The notes: generated by a model not told the origin, from the sequence alone. 64,000 nt of DNA from Sphingomonadaceae bacterium (GCA_024236155.1 JACKLA010000001.1:558001-622000); one strand, 5' to 3'; positions 31,950-41,387 are shown, counted from the first letter of the stretch. Numbers and translations are program-made.

Positions 31950-34266
31950 CACCTGGTCCGATCAGGCCCGTCCGGGGCAACTCAAGCACCATTCGGCGCG
32001 CGGAAACATGCCGCGCAATGCGGGGAACTTCACCCGCGGATCGCAGCTCATCACGCATGAATTCCTCATGTGGTTTTCCTCGGCGAAAATGCCGCTGCTG
32101 GTGTGGTTCTTCACGTTTCTGCTGGCGCTCTCGATTGTCCTTGCGCTGCTGCTTCACGAGCACGAAGTTCAGATGATCCTGATGCGGATCTATGCCGCCG
32201 GGTGGGGCTTCATGGAGTTCAATCCGCGCAAGATCCTCAATCTTACCCTGCCCTCCGGCCGCGTGATTCCGGCGCCAGTTTCAATGATCGCCAGCCACCC
32301 CGATGTCGTCATCGCGTGGAACAAGCTGATGCGGGCGATCTGGGGCTCGCTGTTCATCTCGCTGTTCGTCGCGGTGCCGCTCTCGGTCTGGTTCATCGAC
32401 CTCTCGCGCCGGCGCGGCAAGGCGATCCTCGAGGAGCGTCACCAGCGGGGTGCGATGCTGGTCGATGCCGCCGAACTCGCCGCCGTGATCAACCAGCACA
32501 ATAGCGCGGCGCTTGCTCAGGAGATTGCCGAACGGATGCCAGGCAAGACCATGGGCGATGTCCTGAAAATGAGCTTCGCCGAGCGCAAGGCAGCCGGCGT
32601 CCACCACGTCTACAACATCGCCGGTGTGTCGTTTCCGTGGCGGAGCGAACAGGCTCACACGATCATGATCGGGTCGACCGGGACCGGCAAGACCACGCAG
32701 ATGCGGGACATGATCGCGCAGATGCGAACTCGCCAGGACCGGGCCGTCGTGTTCGACCTCGCCGGGGCCTACGTCGAGGCGTTCTACAACCCCGAAACCG
32801 ACACCATCCTCAACCCGATGGACGAGCGCTGCCCGAGCTGGTCGCTGTTCGACGAGGGCAAGAACCACGCCGATTTCACCGCGATCGCCTCGGCCATCCT
32901 GCCGACCGATGGCGGCGGCCAGGACCCGTTCTGGATGCTCGGCGCGCGCACCCTGTTCGTCCAGACCTGCATGAAGCTCATCAAGAAGGGTCAGGCGACC
33001 AACCAGGCGCTCGCCAGCCAGCTGATGATGGCCGACCTCGAGGAGGTTCACGAGCTTCTCAAGCACACCATCGCCGAACCGCTGACTGCCCCTGTCGCGG
33101 CGCGCATGGCCGAGTCCGTGCGCGCGGTGCTCAACACCAATGCGCAGGCACTGCTGTTCCTGCCCGAAGGGAAGGAGCCCTTCTCGATTTGCGACTGGAT
33201 CCGCCATCAGGACAAGCCCGGCTCGATCCTGTTCATCACCTCCTCGCACAACGAGCTGGTGCTCAACCGCGCCCTGTTGTCGCTATGGATGAACCTTGCC
33301 GTCCACACCCTGATGCGGCTGCCGCGCACCCGTTCCTTGCGCACCTGGTTCTTTTTCGACGAGGTCCATGCGCTGCACCGCCTGCCCGCGATCGAAGATG
33401 GGCTGCAGACCGCGCGCGGCTTTGGCGGGGCCTTTGTTCTCGGCATCCATTCCTTCGCCAAGCTCGCCGAAACCTATGGCAAGGATGGCGCGCAGAACCT
33501 CGCGTCGCTCGCACGCACCAAGCTCATCCTGGCGGCTGCCGATCGCGATACGGCCGAGCACTGCTCGGACTATATCGGCCACCGCGAAGTGCGGATGATG
33601 GATGAGGCCTATAGCTACGGTTATTCGAACATCCGCGACGCCGCGACGATCACGCCGCGCTCCGAAGTGCAGCCGCTGGTGATCCCCGACGACATCATGC
33701 GCCTGCCTTCACTCCGCGGATTCCTGGTGTTTCCCGAAGGCTTCGACGCGGCCCGGATCAAGCTCACCTACAAGGACTATCCCAAGGTCGCCGAAGGCTA
33801 TGTCCTGCGCGAGAATGTCGAGCCGCTCGAGTTCATCGCCATGCCCAAGGACGAGGGCGGCGAGGCCGAAACCGGCGGCCGGGACCGCAGCGGCGAGCCC
33901 GAGCTTGAGCCGCGCGGCGACGATCTCGTCCGCGATCCCGAAACATCGCCGTCAGCCGCGCTCGATGGCGAAGGTGTCGTGCCCGAAAACCTGCCCGACG
34001 GGACGACGCCCGATCCGAGTGTCGGCAAGCAAATGGCGTTTCGCTTGGAGCAAACGCCGCAGAGCGAACGCACCAGTGGCCGCGAGCAGGATCCGACTCA
34101 GAAGGCTGAAAAGAGTTCCGCGTCCAAGCCTGCCGCGCAGCGCACTCTTGGGTCCCGCGAACTCAATGACCCCGCCCTCCCCGACAAGGAATCCGAGCGC
34201 GGGACGAAGGCCGCCAAGGGGATCGAGGACCCTTCGCATTCCCGTGACGACGGACCGGAGCTCTAG
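31936..34266 (+). CDS. traD: TraD/TrwB/VirD4-type conjugative coupling protein
   Basis: 776 residues. Two N-terminal membrane segments (about 52-74 and 130-155: LLVWFFTFLLALSIVLALLL, LFISLFVAVPLSVWF), then a hexameric ATPase domain with Walker A GSTGTGKT at 246-253 and Walker B WFFFDEVHAL near 471-480. The last 150 residues are polar and low in complexity, as in TraD tails that contact the relaxosome. It links the TraI-DNA complex to the secretion channel. It overlaps the RHH gene and is 3 bases from traI. Confidence 0.95.
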   Translation: MRRPDTWSDQARPGQLKHHSARGNMPRNAGNFTRGSQLITHEFLMWFSSAKMPLLVWFFTFLLALSIVLALLLHEHEVQMILMRIYAAGWGFMEFNPRKILNLTLPSGRVIPAPVSMIASHPDVVIAWNKLMRAIWGSLFISLFVAVPLSVWFIDLSRRRGKAILEERHQRGAMLVDAAELAAVINQHNSAALAQEIAERMPGKTMGDVLKMSFAERKAAGVHHVYNIAGVSFPWRSEQAHTIMIGSTGTGKTTQMRDMIAQMRTRQDRAVVFDLAGAYVEAFYNPETDTILNPMDERCPSWSLFDEGKNHADFTAIASAILPTDGGGQDPFWMLGARTLFVQTCMKLIKKGQATNQALASQLMMADLEEVHELLKHTIAEPLTAPVAARMAESVRAVLNTNAQALLFLPEGKEPFSICDWIRHQDKPGSILFITSSHNELVLNRALLSLWMNLAVHTLMRLPRTRSLRTWFFFDEVHALHRLPAIEDGLQTARGFGGAFVLGIHSFAKLAETYGKDGAQNLASLARTKLILAAADRDTAEHCSDYIGHREVRMMDEAYSYGYSNIRDAATITPRSEVQPLVIPDDIMRLPSLRGFLVFPEGFDAARIKLTYKDYPKVAEGYVLRENVEPLEFIAMPKDEGGEAETGGRDRSGEPELEPRGDDLVRDPETSPSAALDGEGVVPENLPDGTTPDPSVGKQMAFRLEQTPQSERTSGREQDPTQKAEKSSASKPAAQRTLGSRELNDPALPDKESERGTKAAKGIEDPSHSRDDGPEL

Positions 34267-34269
34267 GCC

Positions 34270-37200
34270 GTGCATTCCATCGCATCAGTCCGGTCATCAA
34301 GCGGCGCAGCCGACTACTTCGCCAACGACAACTACTACACGGCCGATGAACACGCGGAAGCTGGGGTCTGGGGCGGCGAAGGTGCGCGCGCACTCGGGCT
34401 CGAGGGGCAAGTCGAGCGCGATCAGTTCGAGGGCATCCTAAATGGCAAGTTGCCCGACGGCGAGATGGTTGGGCAGGTCGAAGGCCGTCGCTTGGGTCTC
34501 GACCTCACCTTCTCGATGCCCAAGTCCGCTTCGATCCTGGCCCTGGTCAGCGGCGATCGGCGCATCCTCGATGCGCACATGGCGGCGGTCAAATCGACCA
34601 TGTCGCAATTGGTCGAAAAGCAGTTCGCCGAGAGCCGCAACTATGAGCGCAGCCGCAGCGGCGAGCCGCAGAAGACCGGCAACCTCGTCTATGCCCTGTT
34701 CGCCCACGACACGAGCCGCGCGCTCGATCCGCAAGGGCATATTCACGCCGTCGTTGCCAACCTGACCCGAGATCCCAAGGGGACCTGGAAGGCGCTGTGG
34801 AACGGCGAGATCTGGAAGAACAACACCACGATCGGCCAGTTCTACCACGCCGCATTCCGTGCCCAGTTGCAGAAGCTCGGCTACGAAACCGAGGCTGCCG
34901 GCAAGCACGGCTCGTTCGAGATCAAGGGCGTGCCCACCGAGGTGATCAAAGCCTTCTCGACCCGCACCACCGAGATCGAGGCGAAGATTGCGGAGGTCGG
35001 CGCGACCCGCCTCGAAACCAAGAAGCAGATCACGCTCTATACCCGCGATCCCAAGCTCGCGGTCGAGGATCGAGGCGCGCTCGTCGAGGGCTGGCAGCAA
35101 CGCGCGGCCGAGCTTGGCTTCGACGGCAATGCGCTGGTTGCAGAAGCCAAGGCCCGCGCCGAGATCGAAGCCCGGCCGACATTCCGTGAGAGCGCGACAG
35201 CAGCGATCGGAGAGGTCGCGACCCGGATCAATGCGGCGTTGCGCGCGCCAAGCCCGCTTGCGGTGAGCGGCGCGGCCGCGCTGTTCCTGCCTGCCGAGAT
35301 GATCAAGGCGCAGCACGCGACTGCCTCGGCGATCCGCCACCTCTCCGAACGTGAAGCTGCCTTCTCGCCGTCAGCCATTCTCGCGAGCGCGCTGGGGTTC
35401 CAGATCAAGGGCCTTGAGGGCGGCGCGGTGGTAGAGCGGATCGGCCAGCTTATCCGCGAAGGGCATCTCATTCCGGGCAAGTCCGACCGGCTCGACGGGC
35501 ACTTCGATCTCGTGACGACGCCAGCGGCGCTCAGACTCGAGCAGCAGATCCTCGATGGCATCGATGGCGGGGCCGGCCAGGGCCGCGCGTTCATGCCGCC
35601 CGAGGCCGCCATGGCGCGTCTCCAGGAAGCGGCGCGCGAGCTTGGCCGTGAACGCGCCGGCGTCGATACTTGGCAGCTCAACGAAGGCCAGCTGGCAGCC
35701 GGGGTCGCGATCCTCTCCGGGCAGGACCGCTTCCTCAATGTCCAGGGCGTTGCCGGTGCGGGCAAATCGACCCTGCTCGGAGCGCTCGACAAGGTGCTGA
35801 GCGCCGAGGGCGTCAAGCTCGTCGGGCTCGCCTTCCAGAACAAGATGGTCGCGGATCTGCGCGGCGGCGGCGGTCAGGGCATGTCGGCTGACCAGATGCG
35901 CGAGGCGGGGATCGAGGCCTACACCATCGCCCGGTTCCTCAATACTTATGCCTCGGCCGCCGCAAGTTCGGGCGAACGGTTCGAGGCGGCTAAGGCCACG
36001 CTCGCCAACACCGTCATCATCACTGACGAAAGCTCGATGGTCTCATCGCGCGACATGCTGCGCCTGGTCACACTCGCCGACCAGCTCGATCTCGCCAAAG
36101 CCCCGTTCATGGGCGACCGCCAGCAATTGTCGGCGATCGAACAGGGCAAGATGTTCGCGGTCTCCCAGGCTTCTGGCCAGGCGACCGTGCGGATGGACGA
36201 GAACATCCGTCAGAAGAATTCGCCGCTCCTCCTCGCGGTTGCAGGCCTCTCGAACGAGGGTCACGCCAGCCTCGCGCTCGATCTCCTCGCTGCGCACGGG
36301 CGCGTGATCGAGGCAGGCCCGGACCATGTCGCGCGCGCCGCGGACCTGTGGTTGTCGCTGACGCCCGAAAAGCGCGAGGCGACCGCGATCTTCACCGCCG
36401 GGCGCGATGACCGCGCCGAGATCAACGCGCGGGTTCAGGCAGGGCTTCTGAAGGAAGGAACACTGAGCGGCCCCGGCGTTGGCCTCACCACCCTGCAGAG
36501 CGCCAACGCCACGCGCGAGGAGCTGCGCTTTTCTTCGACCTACCGCGTCGGCCAGGTGCTCGAGGCGCGGATGGACGTGCGCGAGATTGGCCTCACGCGC
36601 GGTGAGTATCAGGTCGCCGAGGTGCGCAAGGACGGCAAGGTCGTGCTCGAGCGCGACGCCAAGCGCAAGGTCATCGATCCCGACCGGATCAATCCCGATC
36701 ACCGCTTCGACCGGCTCGGGCTCTACGAGCAAAAACAGATCAAGGTCCACGACGGCGAGACCGTGTTCTGGCGCGACAAGGACGCTGGCCGCGACATTGC
36801 CAAGTCGACCTATGCCACAGTGCTCGAGGCGCGCGCGGAAGGCATCCGCGTCGAACTCGCCGACAAGCGGCAGCTGGTCCTCGCCCCCGACGACCCGATG
36901 CTGCGCCGGCTCGATCTTGGCTATGCCCTCAATGCCCACATGGCGCAGGGCATGACCAAGGCGCAAGCGATCGAGGTGATTTCCTCCTCGCAGCGCAATC
37001 TCGCCACCCAGCGCACCCAGAACGTCCTCAACACCCGCGCCACTGACGACATGGTGGTCGTCACCAACAACCTTGAAGGTCTCAAGCAGCAACTCGACCG
37101 CACGCCCGGCAACAAGACCTCCGCGCTCGAAGTCACCGGCAAGGTCGAGGTTGAGCCGCGTCTCGGAAATCCAATCGATACCCGGCAAGTGCCCGAACTC

Positions 37201-37308
37201 AGGATGAGCCCGGAGCTCAAGGCCAAGCTCGACGCGGTGCTCGGCAAGGTGCCAGAGGCGCCGGCGAAGCAGTTGCGGCCGGAAAAGACTCTGGGGCTGG
37301 ACCTGTGA
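34270..37308 (+). CDS. traI: MobF relaxase-helicase (TraI/TrwC)
   Basis: 1012 residues from a GTG, closer to TrwC in length than to F TraI. The N-terminal relaxase domain has Tyr16/Tyr22/Tyr23 (GAADYFANDNYYTADE) as nicking-tyrosine candidates and the metal site GHIHAVVANLT (His157, His159). The C-terminal RecD-like helicase has Walker A GVAGAGKS at 493-500, then TDESSMVSSRDMLRL and GDRQQLSAIEQGKM. It nicks oriT, stays bound to the 5' end and unwinds the transferred strand. The downstream small membrane gene overlaps by four bases. Confidence 0.95.
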   Translation: MHSIASVRSSSGAADYFANDNYYTADEHAEAGVWGGEGARALGLEGQVERDQFEGILNGKLPDGEMVGQVEGRRLGLDLTFSMPKSASILALVSGDRRILDAHMAAVKSTMSQLVEKQFAESRNYERSRSGEPQKTGNLVYALFAHDTSRALDPQGHIHAVVANLTRDPKGTWKALWNGEIWKNNTTIGQFYHAAFRAQLQKLGYETEAAGKHGSFEIKGVPTEVIKAFSTRTTEIEAKIAEVGATRLETKKQITLYTRDPKLAVEDRGALVEGWQQRAAELGFDGNALVAEAKARAEIEARPTFRESATAAIGEVATRINAALRAPSPLAVSGAAALFLPAEMIKAQHATASAIRHLSEREAAFSPSAILASALGFQIKGLEGGAVVERIGQLIREGHLIPGKSDRLDGHFDLVTTPAALRLEQQILDGIDGGAGQGRAFMPPEAAMARLQEAARELGRERAGVDTWQLNEGQLAAGVAILSGQDRFLNVQGVAGAGKSTLLGALDKVLSAEGVKLVGLAFQNKMVADLRGGGGQGMSADQMREAGIEAYTIARFLNTYASAAASSGERFEAAKATLANTVIITDESSMVSSRDMLRLVTLADQLDLAKAPFMGDRQQLSAIEQGKMFAVSQASGQATVRMDENIRQKNSPLLLAVAGLSNEGHASLALDLLAAHGRVIEAGPDHVARAADLWLSLTPEKREATAIFTAGRDDRAEINARVQAGLLKEGTLSGPGVGLTTLQSANATREELRFSSTYRVGQVLEARMDVREIGLTRGEYQVAEVRKDGKVVLERDAKRKVIDPDRINPDHRFDRLGLYEQKQIKVHDGETVFWRDKDAGRDIAKSTYATVLEARAEGIRVELADKRQLVLAPDDPMLRRLDLGYALNAHMAQGMTKAQAIEVISSSQRNLATQRTQNVLNTRATDDMVVVTNNLEGLKQQLDRTPGNKTSALEVTGKVEVEPRLGNPIDTRQVPELRMSPELKAKLDAVLGKVPEAPAKQLRPEKTLGLDL

Positions 37309-37523
37309 GCGGGCGGTTCGCCTTGTCTGCCAACGCCGCTGCCCGCGTGTTCGACCGCGCTCATCAGACGCTGGTCTGGCTCGCGGTGCTGGTTTTCGTC
37401 CTGCCCGAGCCTGTGGCGCGCGGCCTCGTCGTGGCCGCGATGGTCGCCGTCGCACTGGCGGCAACCGCGGTTGCCCTGCTCGCCGAGGGCGCCCCTCCCC
37501 CATCCGTCTATCCTGGAAACTGA
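37305..37523 (+). CDS. Small inner-membrane protein after traI
   Basis: 72 residues from a GTG overlapping the traI stop (GTGA). Two hydrophobic segments (LVWLAVLVFVLPEPV, VVAAMVAVALAATAVALLA) predict an inner-membrane hairpin. No family recognised; position suggests a role in DNA transfer. Confidence 0.65.
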   Translation: MSGRFALSANAAARVFDRAHQTLVWLAVLVFVLPEPVARGLVVAAMVAVALAATAVALLAEGAPPPSVYPGN

Positions 37524-37526
37524 CCC

Positions 37527-37730
37527 ATGGCCTACGAGCACGACGAAATCGGCGACTTTGCCAGCGAGCGCGACGCGCAGGACTGGGCCGAGCGCAACAA
37601 CATCGATCCCACCGATCTCCACTTCCGCGCTCGCGGCAAGCGGGGTGTCACCCTGAGCGTGCGCCGGTCGGCGCTCGGGGATTCATCGCAAGCCGACCTC
37701 TCGTTTGGTCGCCGCACCGGCTTTTTCTGA
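37527..37730 (+). CDS. Small hypothetical protein
   Basis: 67 residues, MAYEHDEIGDFASERDAQDW at the start, basic C-terminus (RARGKRGVTLSVRRS). Soluble. It starts 3 bases after the preceding stop, so it belongs to the traD-traI transcript. Unknown function. Confidence 0.6.
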   Translation: MAYEHDEIGDFASERDAQDWAERNNIDPTDLHFRARGKRGVTLSVRRSALGDSSQADLSFGRRTGFF

Positions 37731-37750
37731 AAAACCCAAGGAGACTGAAA

Positions 37751-38107
37751 ATGAGACATTACCTCTACCTCGTCCTGCCCCTGCTTGCCGCGACAGCCAG
37801 CCCTGCCTTCGCCGCCGAGGCGAACCCCCGCGATTCCGCCGCGGCCTCGGTCCCCGCCGCTGTCGCCCAGCGCGCGAGTGATAGGGAAGCGATGACCGAG
37901 CAGGTCCGGCAGAAGCTCGCGCGACTGCGCGAAGCGCTCGAAGCCCGCAAAGGGGACGCCAAGGCCGCCTCGCCGCGCACCCAGCATGAGGCGCAAGGCC
38001 TCTGCCCGGATTGCCCGGAGGAGGATGCGAGCGCCCATCACCATTCCGTCAGCGAAGAGCGCAAGGCGCCTTGCATCGAGTGCGTCGAGCACGCGGTCTA
38101 CGCCTGA
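37751..38107 (+). CDS. Small secreted protein with CxxC pairs
   Basis: 118 residues with a clear signal peptide (HYLYLVLPLLAATASPAFAA, cleavage near residue 22). The mature part is helical and charged, then has CPDC, a HHH cluster and CIEC near the end, suggesting metal binding or disulfides in the periplasm. RBS AAGGAGA. A strong terminator follows. Confidence 0.7.
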   Translation: MRHYLYLVLPLLAATASPAFAAEANPRDSAAASVPAAVAQRASDREAMTEQVRQKLARLREALEARKGDAKAASPRTQHEAQGLCPDCPEEDASAHHHSVSEERKAPCIECVEHAVYA

Positions 38108-38114
38108 CGGGGTG

Positions 38115-38155
38115 CGGCGCGGTCCGGGCCACCTCCCACCGGACCGCGCCGTTTT
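38115..38155 (+). terminator. Terminator at the end of the traD-traI operon
   Basis: Perfect 13-base stem CGGCGCGGTCCGG / CCGGACCGCGCCG, 11-base loop, then TTTTC. Confidence 0.8.
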
Positions 38156-38188
38156 CTCAACGTCATTCTCGAACAAGGAGCTTGTTCC

Positions 38189-38656
38189 ATGAATTCAGTT
38201 GCATCGCAGCAATGCCGGGAACCTGCCGTCGTTATGCCTACGGGGCAGTCCTACGATGCCGAGCTCACCGTCGATCGCTGGCAACTAAGCTACTTTGCCG
38301 GGCCGGAAGGGATCAGCCTTGGCGTCGGCGGCAGGCTCGAAATTAGCAAGGCGAGTCCCTGCGTGATCGAAGTATGGGAAATTCACCTTTGCAACGGACA
38401 CGCGACGCAGCGCTACTTCAACAAATTCCGGGATATTCCCCAAGGGTCAGTTGGGGCCATTGACCTGTCCGATGACCCGTGCGGTGCGATAGTCGTGCGG
38501 CCAGACGATCCGGTATTGATCTACGACCTGCTCGAATTGCAGCGCACGCGGCAACTGTCGCTGCACCCTTGCCAGGAACTCAAGTTGCTGATGACGATCT
38601 CGGAGACCGTCCTTGACGACTTCTTCGCTGTCGGTTCGATGCGTTTTTATCTCTGA
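38189..38656 (+). CDS. Hypothetical protein
   Basis: 155 residues from the ATG at 38189 behind AAGGAGC. Beta-rich, with SYDAELTVDRWQLSYFAGPE and CGAIVVRPDDPVLIYDLLEL. Four or more cysteines but no signal peptide. Family not recognised. Less GC-rich third positions than its tra neighbours suggest a later arrival. Confidence 0.6.
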   Translation: MNSVASQQCREPAVVMPTGQSYDAELTVDRWQLSYFAGPEGISLGVGGRLEISKASPCVIEVWEIHLCNGHATQRYFNKFRDIPQGSVGAIDLSDDPCGAIVVRPDDPVLIYDLLELQRTRQLSLHPCQELKLLMTISETVLDDFFAVGSMRFYL

Positions 38657-38775
38657 TGCCCGCAATGCACATCGATAGGAGGTGTCATTGGGAATTCCCC
38701 TCGTCTCCTGCTAAAGACCGCCTCGCCTGGGATTGCTCCGGGCACGCACCCATCAACTGCGAACCAATCTTGCCA

Positions 38776-38997
38776 ATGAACCGCCCTGTCCGCTTTACAG
38801 CCAACACGATAATCGGAACAATCGAGCCGGGCGCTCGAGGACCGATCCTGCGCGATGCCGAAGGCCTCGCCTGGCGGCTCCATTTTGGCGAGGAGCCAGT
38901 GCCGGAAGGCTTGCAGGGTCAGGTGAGCGTGCGCGGCAAGATCGTCCAGCCCGACAGGATCGATGTCGAGTTCTGTACGGTGCTGGGCGGGGACTGA
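38776..38997 (+). CDS. Small OB-like protein (DUF5818-like)
   Basis: 73 residues from MNRPVRFTANTIIGTIEPGA at 38776; the frame is open from 38656, but that part looks non-coding. The pattern short strand, AEGLAWRLHF, then LQGQVSVRGKIVQPDRIDVE resembles DUF5818-type small beta-barrels. Function unknown. Confidence 0.5.
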   Translation: MNRPVRFTANTIIGTIEPGARGPILRDAEGLAWRLHFGEEPVPEGLQGQVSVRGKIVQPDRIDVEFCTVLGGD

Positions 38998-39155
38998 TTG
39001 TATTCGTTGCCCGACGCGCACGAGCAAGCCACACTCTATGTGCGTCGATTGTTAGGACGAGTGGGGTTCATGACCAGCAGTCACCGTGATTTCGAGCAGT
39101 CGAAGTGTTCTGCGATAGGGGCGCCTACCTAACTTGCGCCATTTCAGAGCTATTA

Positions 39156-39178
39156 TTCGGCAAATTTAACTTGCCGAA
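39156..39178. promoter_or_regulatory. Palindromic operator candidate
   Basis: Perfect 8-base inverted repeat TTCGGCAA-atttaac-TTGCCGAA in an AT-rich gap, immediately followed by TTGACA (39182-39187) and 63 bases before the ATG at 39242. Confidence 0.5.
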
Positions 39179-39241
39179 ATATTGACAGATTTCCAATACT
39201 CAACAATCGTTTGCGCGGATTTGGGCTTCGGGGGAGGCTTG

Positions 39242-39433
39242 ATGCGAATGCAGCGACTGCTGATCGATCGAAGCACACTTGATCTGATCACGTCGGATGC
39301 CCGCGACTTCCTCAACGTGCTCAATGCAGCCGGCCTCCATCAGGCATCGGCAATAATGCAGGAGGTTCTCGAGCAGCTCGTGCTCGATCGCGCTCATCTG
39401 CCCGACGAAACCGGCGATGCGGGCTCCAGCTAA
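39242..39433 (+). CDS. Small hypothetical protein
   Basis: 63 residues from the ATG at 39242 behind GGGGGAGG; the open frame from 39182 includes the promoter. Helical (RDFLNVLNAAGLHQASAIMQ, EVLEQLVLDRAHL). It overlaps the end of the minus-strand GntR-type gene by 4 bases. Unknown function. Confidence 0.55.
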   Translation: MRMQRLLIDRSTLDLITSDARDFLNVLNAAGLHQASAIMQEVLEQLVLDRAHLPDETGDAGSS

Positions 39434-40293
39434 CCCTGCTTGAGCTTCGCCGCCGGAACACCGAACGGGATCGTCCGGCCATCGGCGCCCGGCTCGCGCG
39501 ATCCCTGGCCGTAGAGCCGGCCCTCGAACTCAAAGGTCGGCGCGAACCGGACGATGGTTACAGTCTCGCTTGCCTCACGTCCGGCAAGGTCTTCGATCGC
39601 GGCGAGTACGGCCTCGCGCGAGGAGTAGATGTCCTCGCGCATCAGCAGCCGCGCCATTGAGGCTGAACGTTCGGCGACCGCGCTCGCAATTTTCTGGTGC
39701 ATGCGGAAGGACTGCTCGGCATCATCCGCGGGCTGCGACCAGACTATTCTGCGATGCAGCGCATTGGGGAGCACCATGCGCGCCATGTCGGGGATCTGCG
39801 GAATGCGCGACATGCGCATGACCTCCACATGGAACCGCAGGTTCTCGATCACCACGCGTTCCAGGCTCTCCGGGTCGTCAGGCGTCGCTTCCCTGGCTTC
39901 TGCGGCCAGTGCGACAAGCAGCGAGATTTCGGCATCGCTGGCGCGTTCGGCTGCCCGGAAAGCGGCCCAGCCTTCGAAATTGGCGCGCAGCTCGAACAGA
40001 TCCTCGACCTCTTCGCGGCCCCAGGTGCGCACGGCAAACTCGCTCCGGCCCTGGCGGGTGAGGTAGCCTTCGTGGACGAGCGCACCCAGCACTTCGGCGA
40101 CTGCCGCCGGGCGGCATTGATAGACTTCGCCGACCTCAGCCTTGCTGATCGTCTGCCCCGGAAGATAGCGCGCAGACAGCACCCCGAACCTGATTTCGAG
40201 GAACATGAGTTCAGAAAGGGACTGTGCTCTGGTCAATCGACCTCCCTCATGGGCGAGTTCTGGCTCACCGCATTGTTTGGATCTTCCTAGCAC
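39430..40293 (-). CDS. GntR-family regulator with FCD domain
   Basis: 287 residues. N-terminal winged HTH (LSELMFLEIRFGVLSARYLP, GQTISKAEVGEVYQCRPAAV) and C-terminal FCD ligand-binding bundle (EDLFELRANFEGWAAFRAAE, IENLRFHVEVMRMSRIPQIP). The N-terminal 20 residues may not be translated. FCD-GntR proteins usually sense organic acids or sugars, but on plasmids also control transfer. Divergent from a second FCD-like gene 77 bases away. Confidence 0.82.
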   Translation of the reverse strand: MLGRSKQCGEPELAHEGGRLTRAQSLSELMFLEIRFGVLSARYLPGQTISKAEVGEVYQCRPAAVAEVLGALVHEGYLTRQGRSEFAVRTWGREEVEDLFELRANFEGWAAFRAAERASDAEISLLVALAAEAREATPDDPESLERVVIENLRFHVEVMRMSRIPQIPDMARMVLPNALHRRIVWSQPADDAEQSFRMHQKIASAVAERSASMARLLMREDIYSSREAVLAAIEDLAGREASETVTIVRFAPTFEFEGRLYGQGSREPGADGRTIPFGVPAAKLKQG

Positions 40294-40370
40294 AATACCG
40301 TTTTGATTTCCGAATCCGGAGGCTTCGCATTATCCCCACCTGGTCTTCGCGCGGGGTTTTTGGGGCAGCA

Positions 40371-41057
40371 ATGGCAAAAGCAAAATTGCCAGCCATGACA
40401 ACGATTGCCTGCCCGGCGCAGATGATCTTTGCCGTGCTGCGCGAACCCAGCAAACGACGCCGCCATGACAGCGCGAGCGACATTCCCGGCTTCCAGGGGA
40501 ATGATCCAGTCGAGGCCGAACGGATGGCCCAGGAACTGATCGACCTTGGCCTCATCGCACGCGACCACGGGCGCTACACCATCATCGACTGGACCATCGA
40601 CAGGATCGTCGAGCATCTGGCGCTCGCCGGCGCAATCCAGGCACTGGCTGCTGCGCAGGTGGCGAGCCTGCACGGCAAGGCGGACTTCGGCCATCTCGAG
40701 GCTCTGAATTCAGCGCTCAAGGACTTCGACGATCTGGACCCTGTAAACCTGCTCCAGGGGGCCTACATCGACTATCAGTGGCACCTTGAACTGGTTCGCC
40801 TCAGTGGCAATCGGGCGGCGCTTGCCGCCTATGCAAAGACGGTCCCGCCGGCGGTGTGGATAGCCGGGGCCAACTACTTCCAGCTCGACGAAGCGCGTAG
40901 TTCCTTGGTCGAGCACGACCGTCTGGTCGCCTACATGAAGGCGGGCGACACCCTGCGCGCACGCGATGCGGTCTCATTCCACGTCGAGGAAGCAGCCGCT
41001 CAAATCCGCCGCGCCGGCGCGGCAAGGATCGAGAGCTATCCGGGCAAAGGCACCTGA
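40371..41057 (+). CDS. FCD-type regulator with a degenerate DNA-binding part
   Basis: 228 residues from the ATG at 40371. Residues 30-70 are a reduced winged-HTH remnant (ERMAQELIDLGLIARDHGRY). The remainder is FCD-like (AALAAYAKTVPPAVW, VEHDRLVAYMKAGDTLRARD, VSFHVEEAAAQ, DYQWHLELVRLSGN). It is divergently paired with the complete GntR gene, so it may modulate that protein or descend from a duplication. The frame upstream of 40371 is the intergenic region. Confidence 0.7.
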   Translation: MAKAKLPAMTTIACPAQMIFAVLREPSKRRRHDSASDIPGFQGNDPVEAERMAQELIDLGLIARDHGRYTIIDWTIDRIVEHLALAGAIQALAAAQVASLHGKADFGHLEALNSALKDFDDLDPVNLLQGAYIDYQWHLELVRLSGNRAALAAYAKTVPPAVWIAGANYFQLDEARSSLVEHDRLVAYMKAGDTLRARDAVSFHVEEAAAQIRRAGAARIESYPGKGT

Positions 41058-41186
41058 CTTTCCAGCGCTGCGGCGCTGCGAGGAGAGGGGGTTCTAGCCT
41101 TGTGCGGAGGGCTCGACCTGCTCCTGGCACATGATTGAAAATCCAGTCCGTTTGGGGTAATCATAGCCAGGGCGAGGAGACCCTCG

Positions 41187-41384
41187 ATGGACCATAATCG
41201 TTACGGACTTGATGGAATGCCGATCTCGTGTCGTGGAGCGGATTGTGATCCGGTCACGGGCCTGCCCTTTCCAAAATTCTCAGCGGCTGCGAACGGCGGG
41301 ATTCCGTATTTCCGGGTCATTTTGGTGGTGCTGATGTCAGCATTTGTCGGCTTTTTTGCGTGGCAGACACATTTGCTTGGCTAA
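41187..41384 (+). CDS. Small single-pass membrane protein
   Basis: 65 residues from the ATG at 41187. The N-terminal half has CRGADCDPVTGLPFPKF; the C-terminal half is one membrane helix (FRVILVVLMSAFVGFFAW). RBS GGCGAGGAG. It ends head-on, 3 bases before the end of traG. A G-rich leader (41080-41091) lies upstream. Confidence 0.6.
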   Translation: MDHNRYGLDGMPISCRGADCDPVTGLPFPKFSAAANGGIPYFRVILVVLMSAFVGFFAWQTHLLG

Positions 41385-41387
41385 TGG

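Noticed and set aside
31936..32010. Alternative later traD start
   Set aside because: Possible, but the 14-base overlap with the RHH gene and the uninterrupted frame favour the first ATG; the membrane segments start well after either.
36043..37503. 486-codon open frame on the minus strand opposite traI
   Set aside because: Antisense shadow of a high-GC gene; no domain, biased composition, while traI on the other strand is certain.
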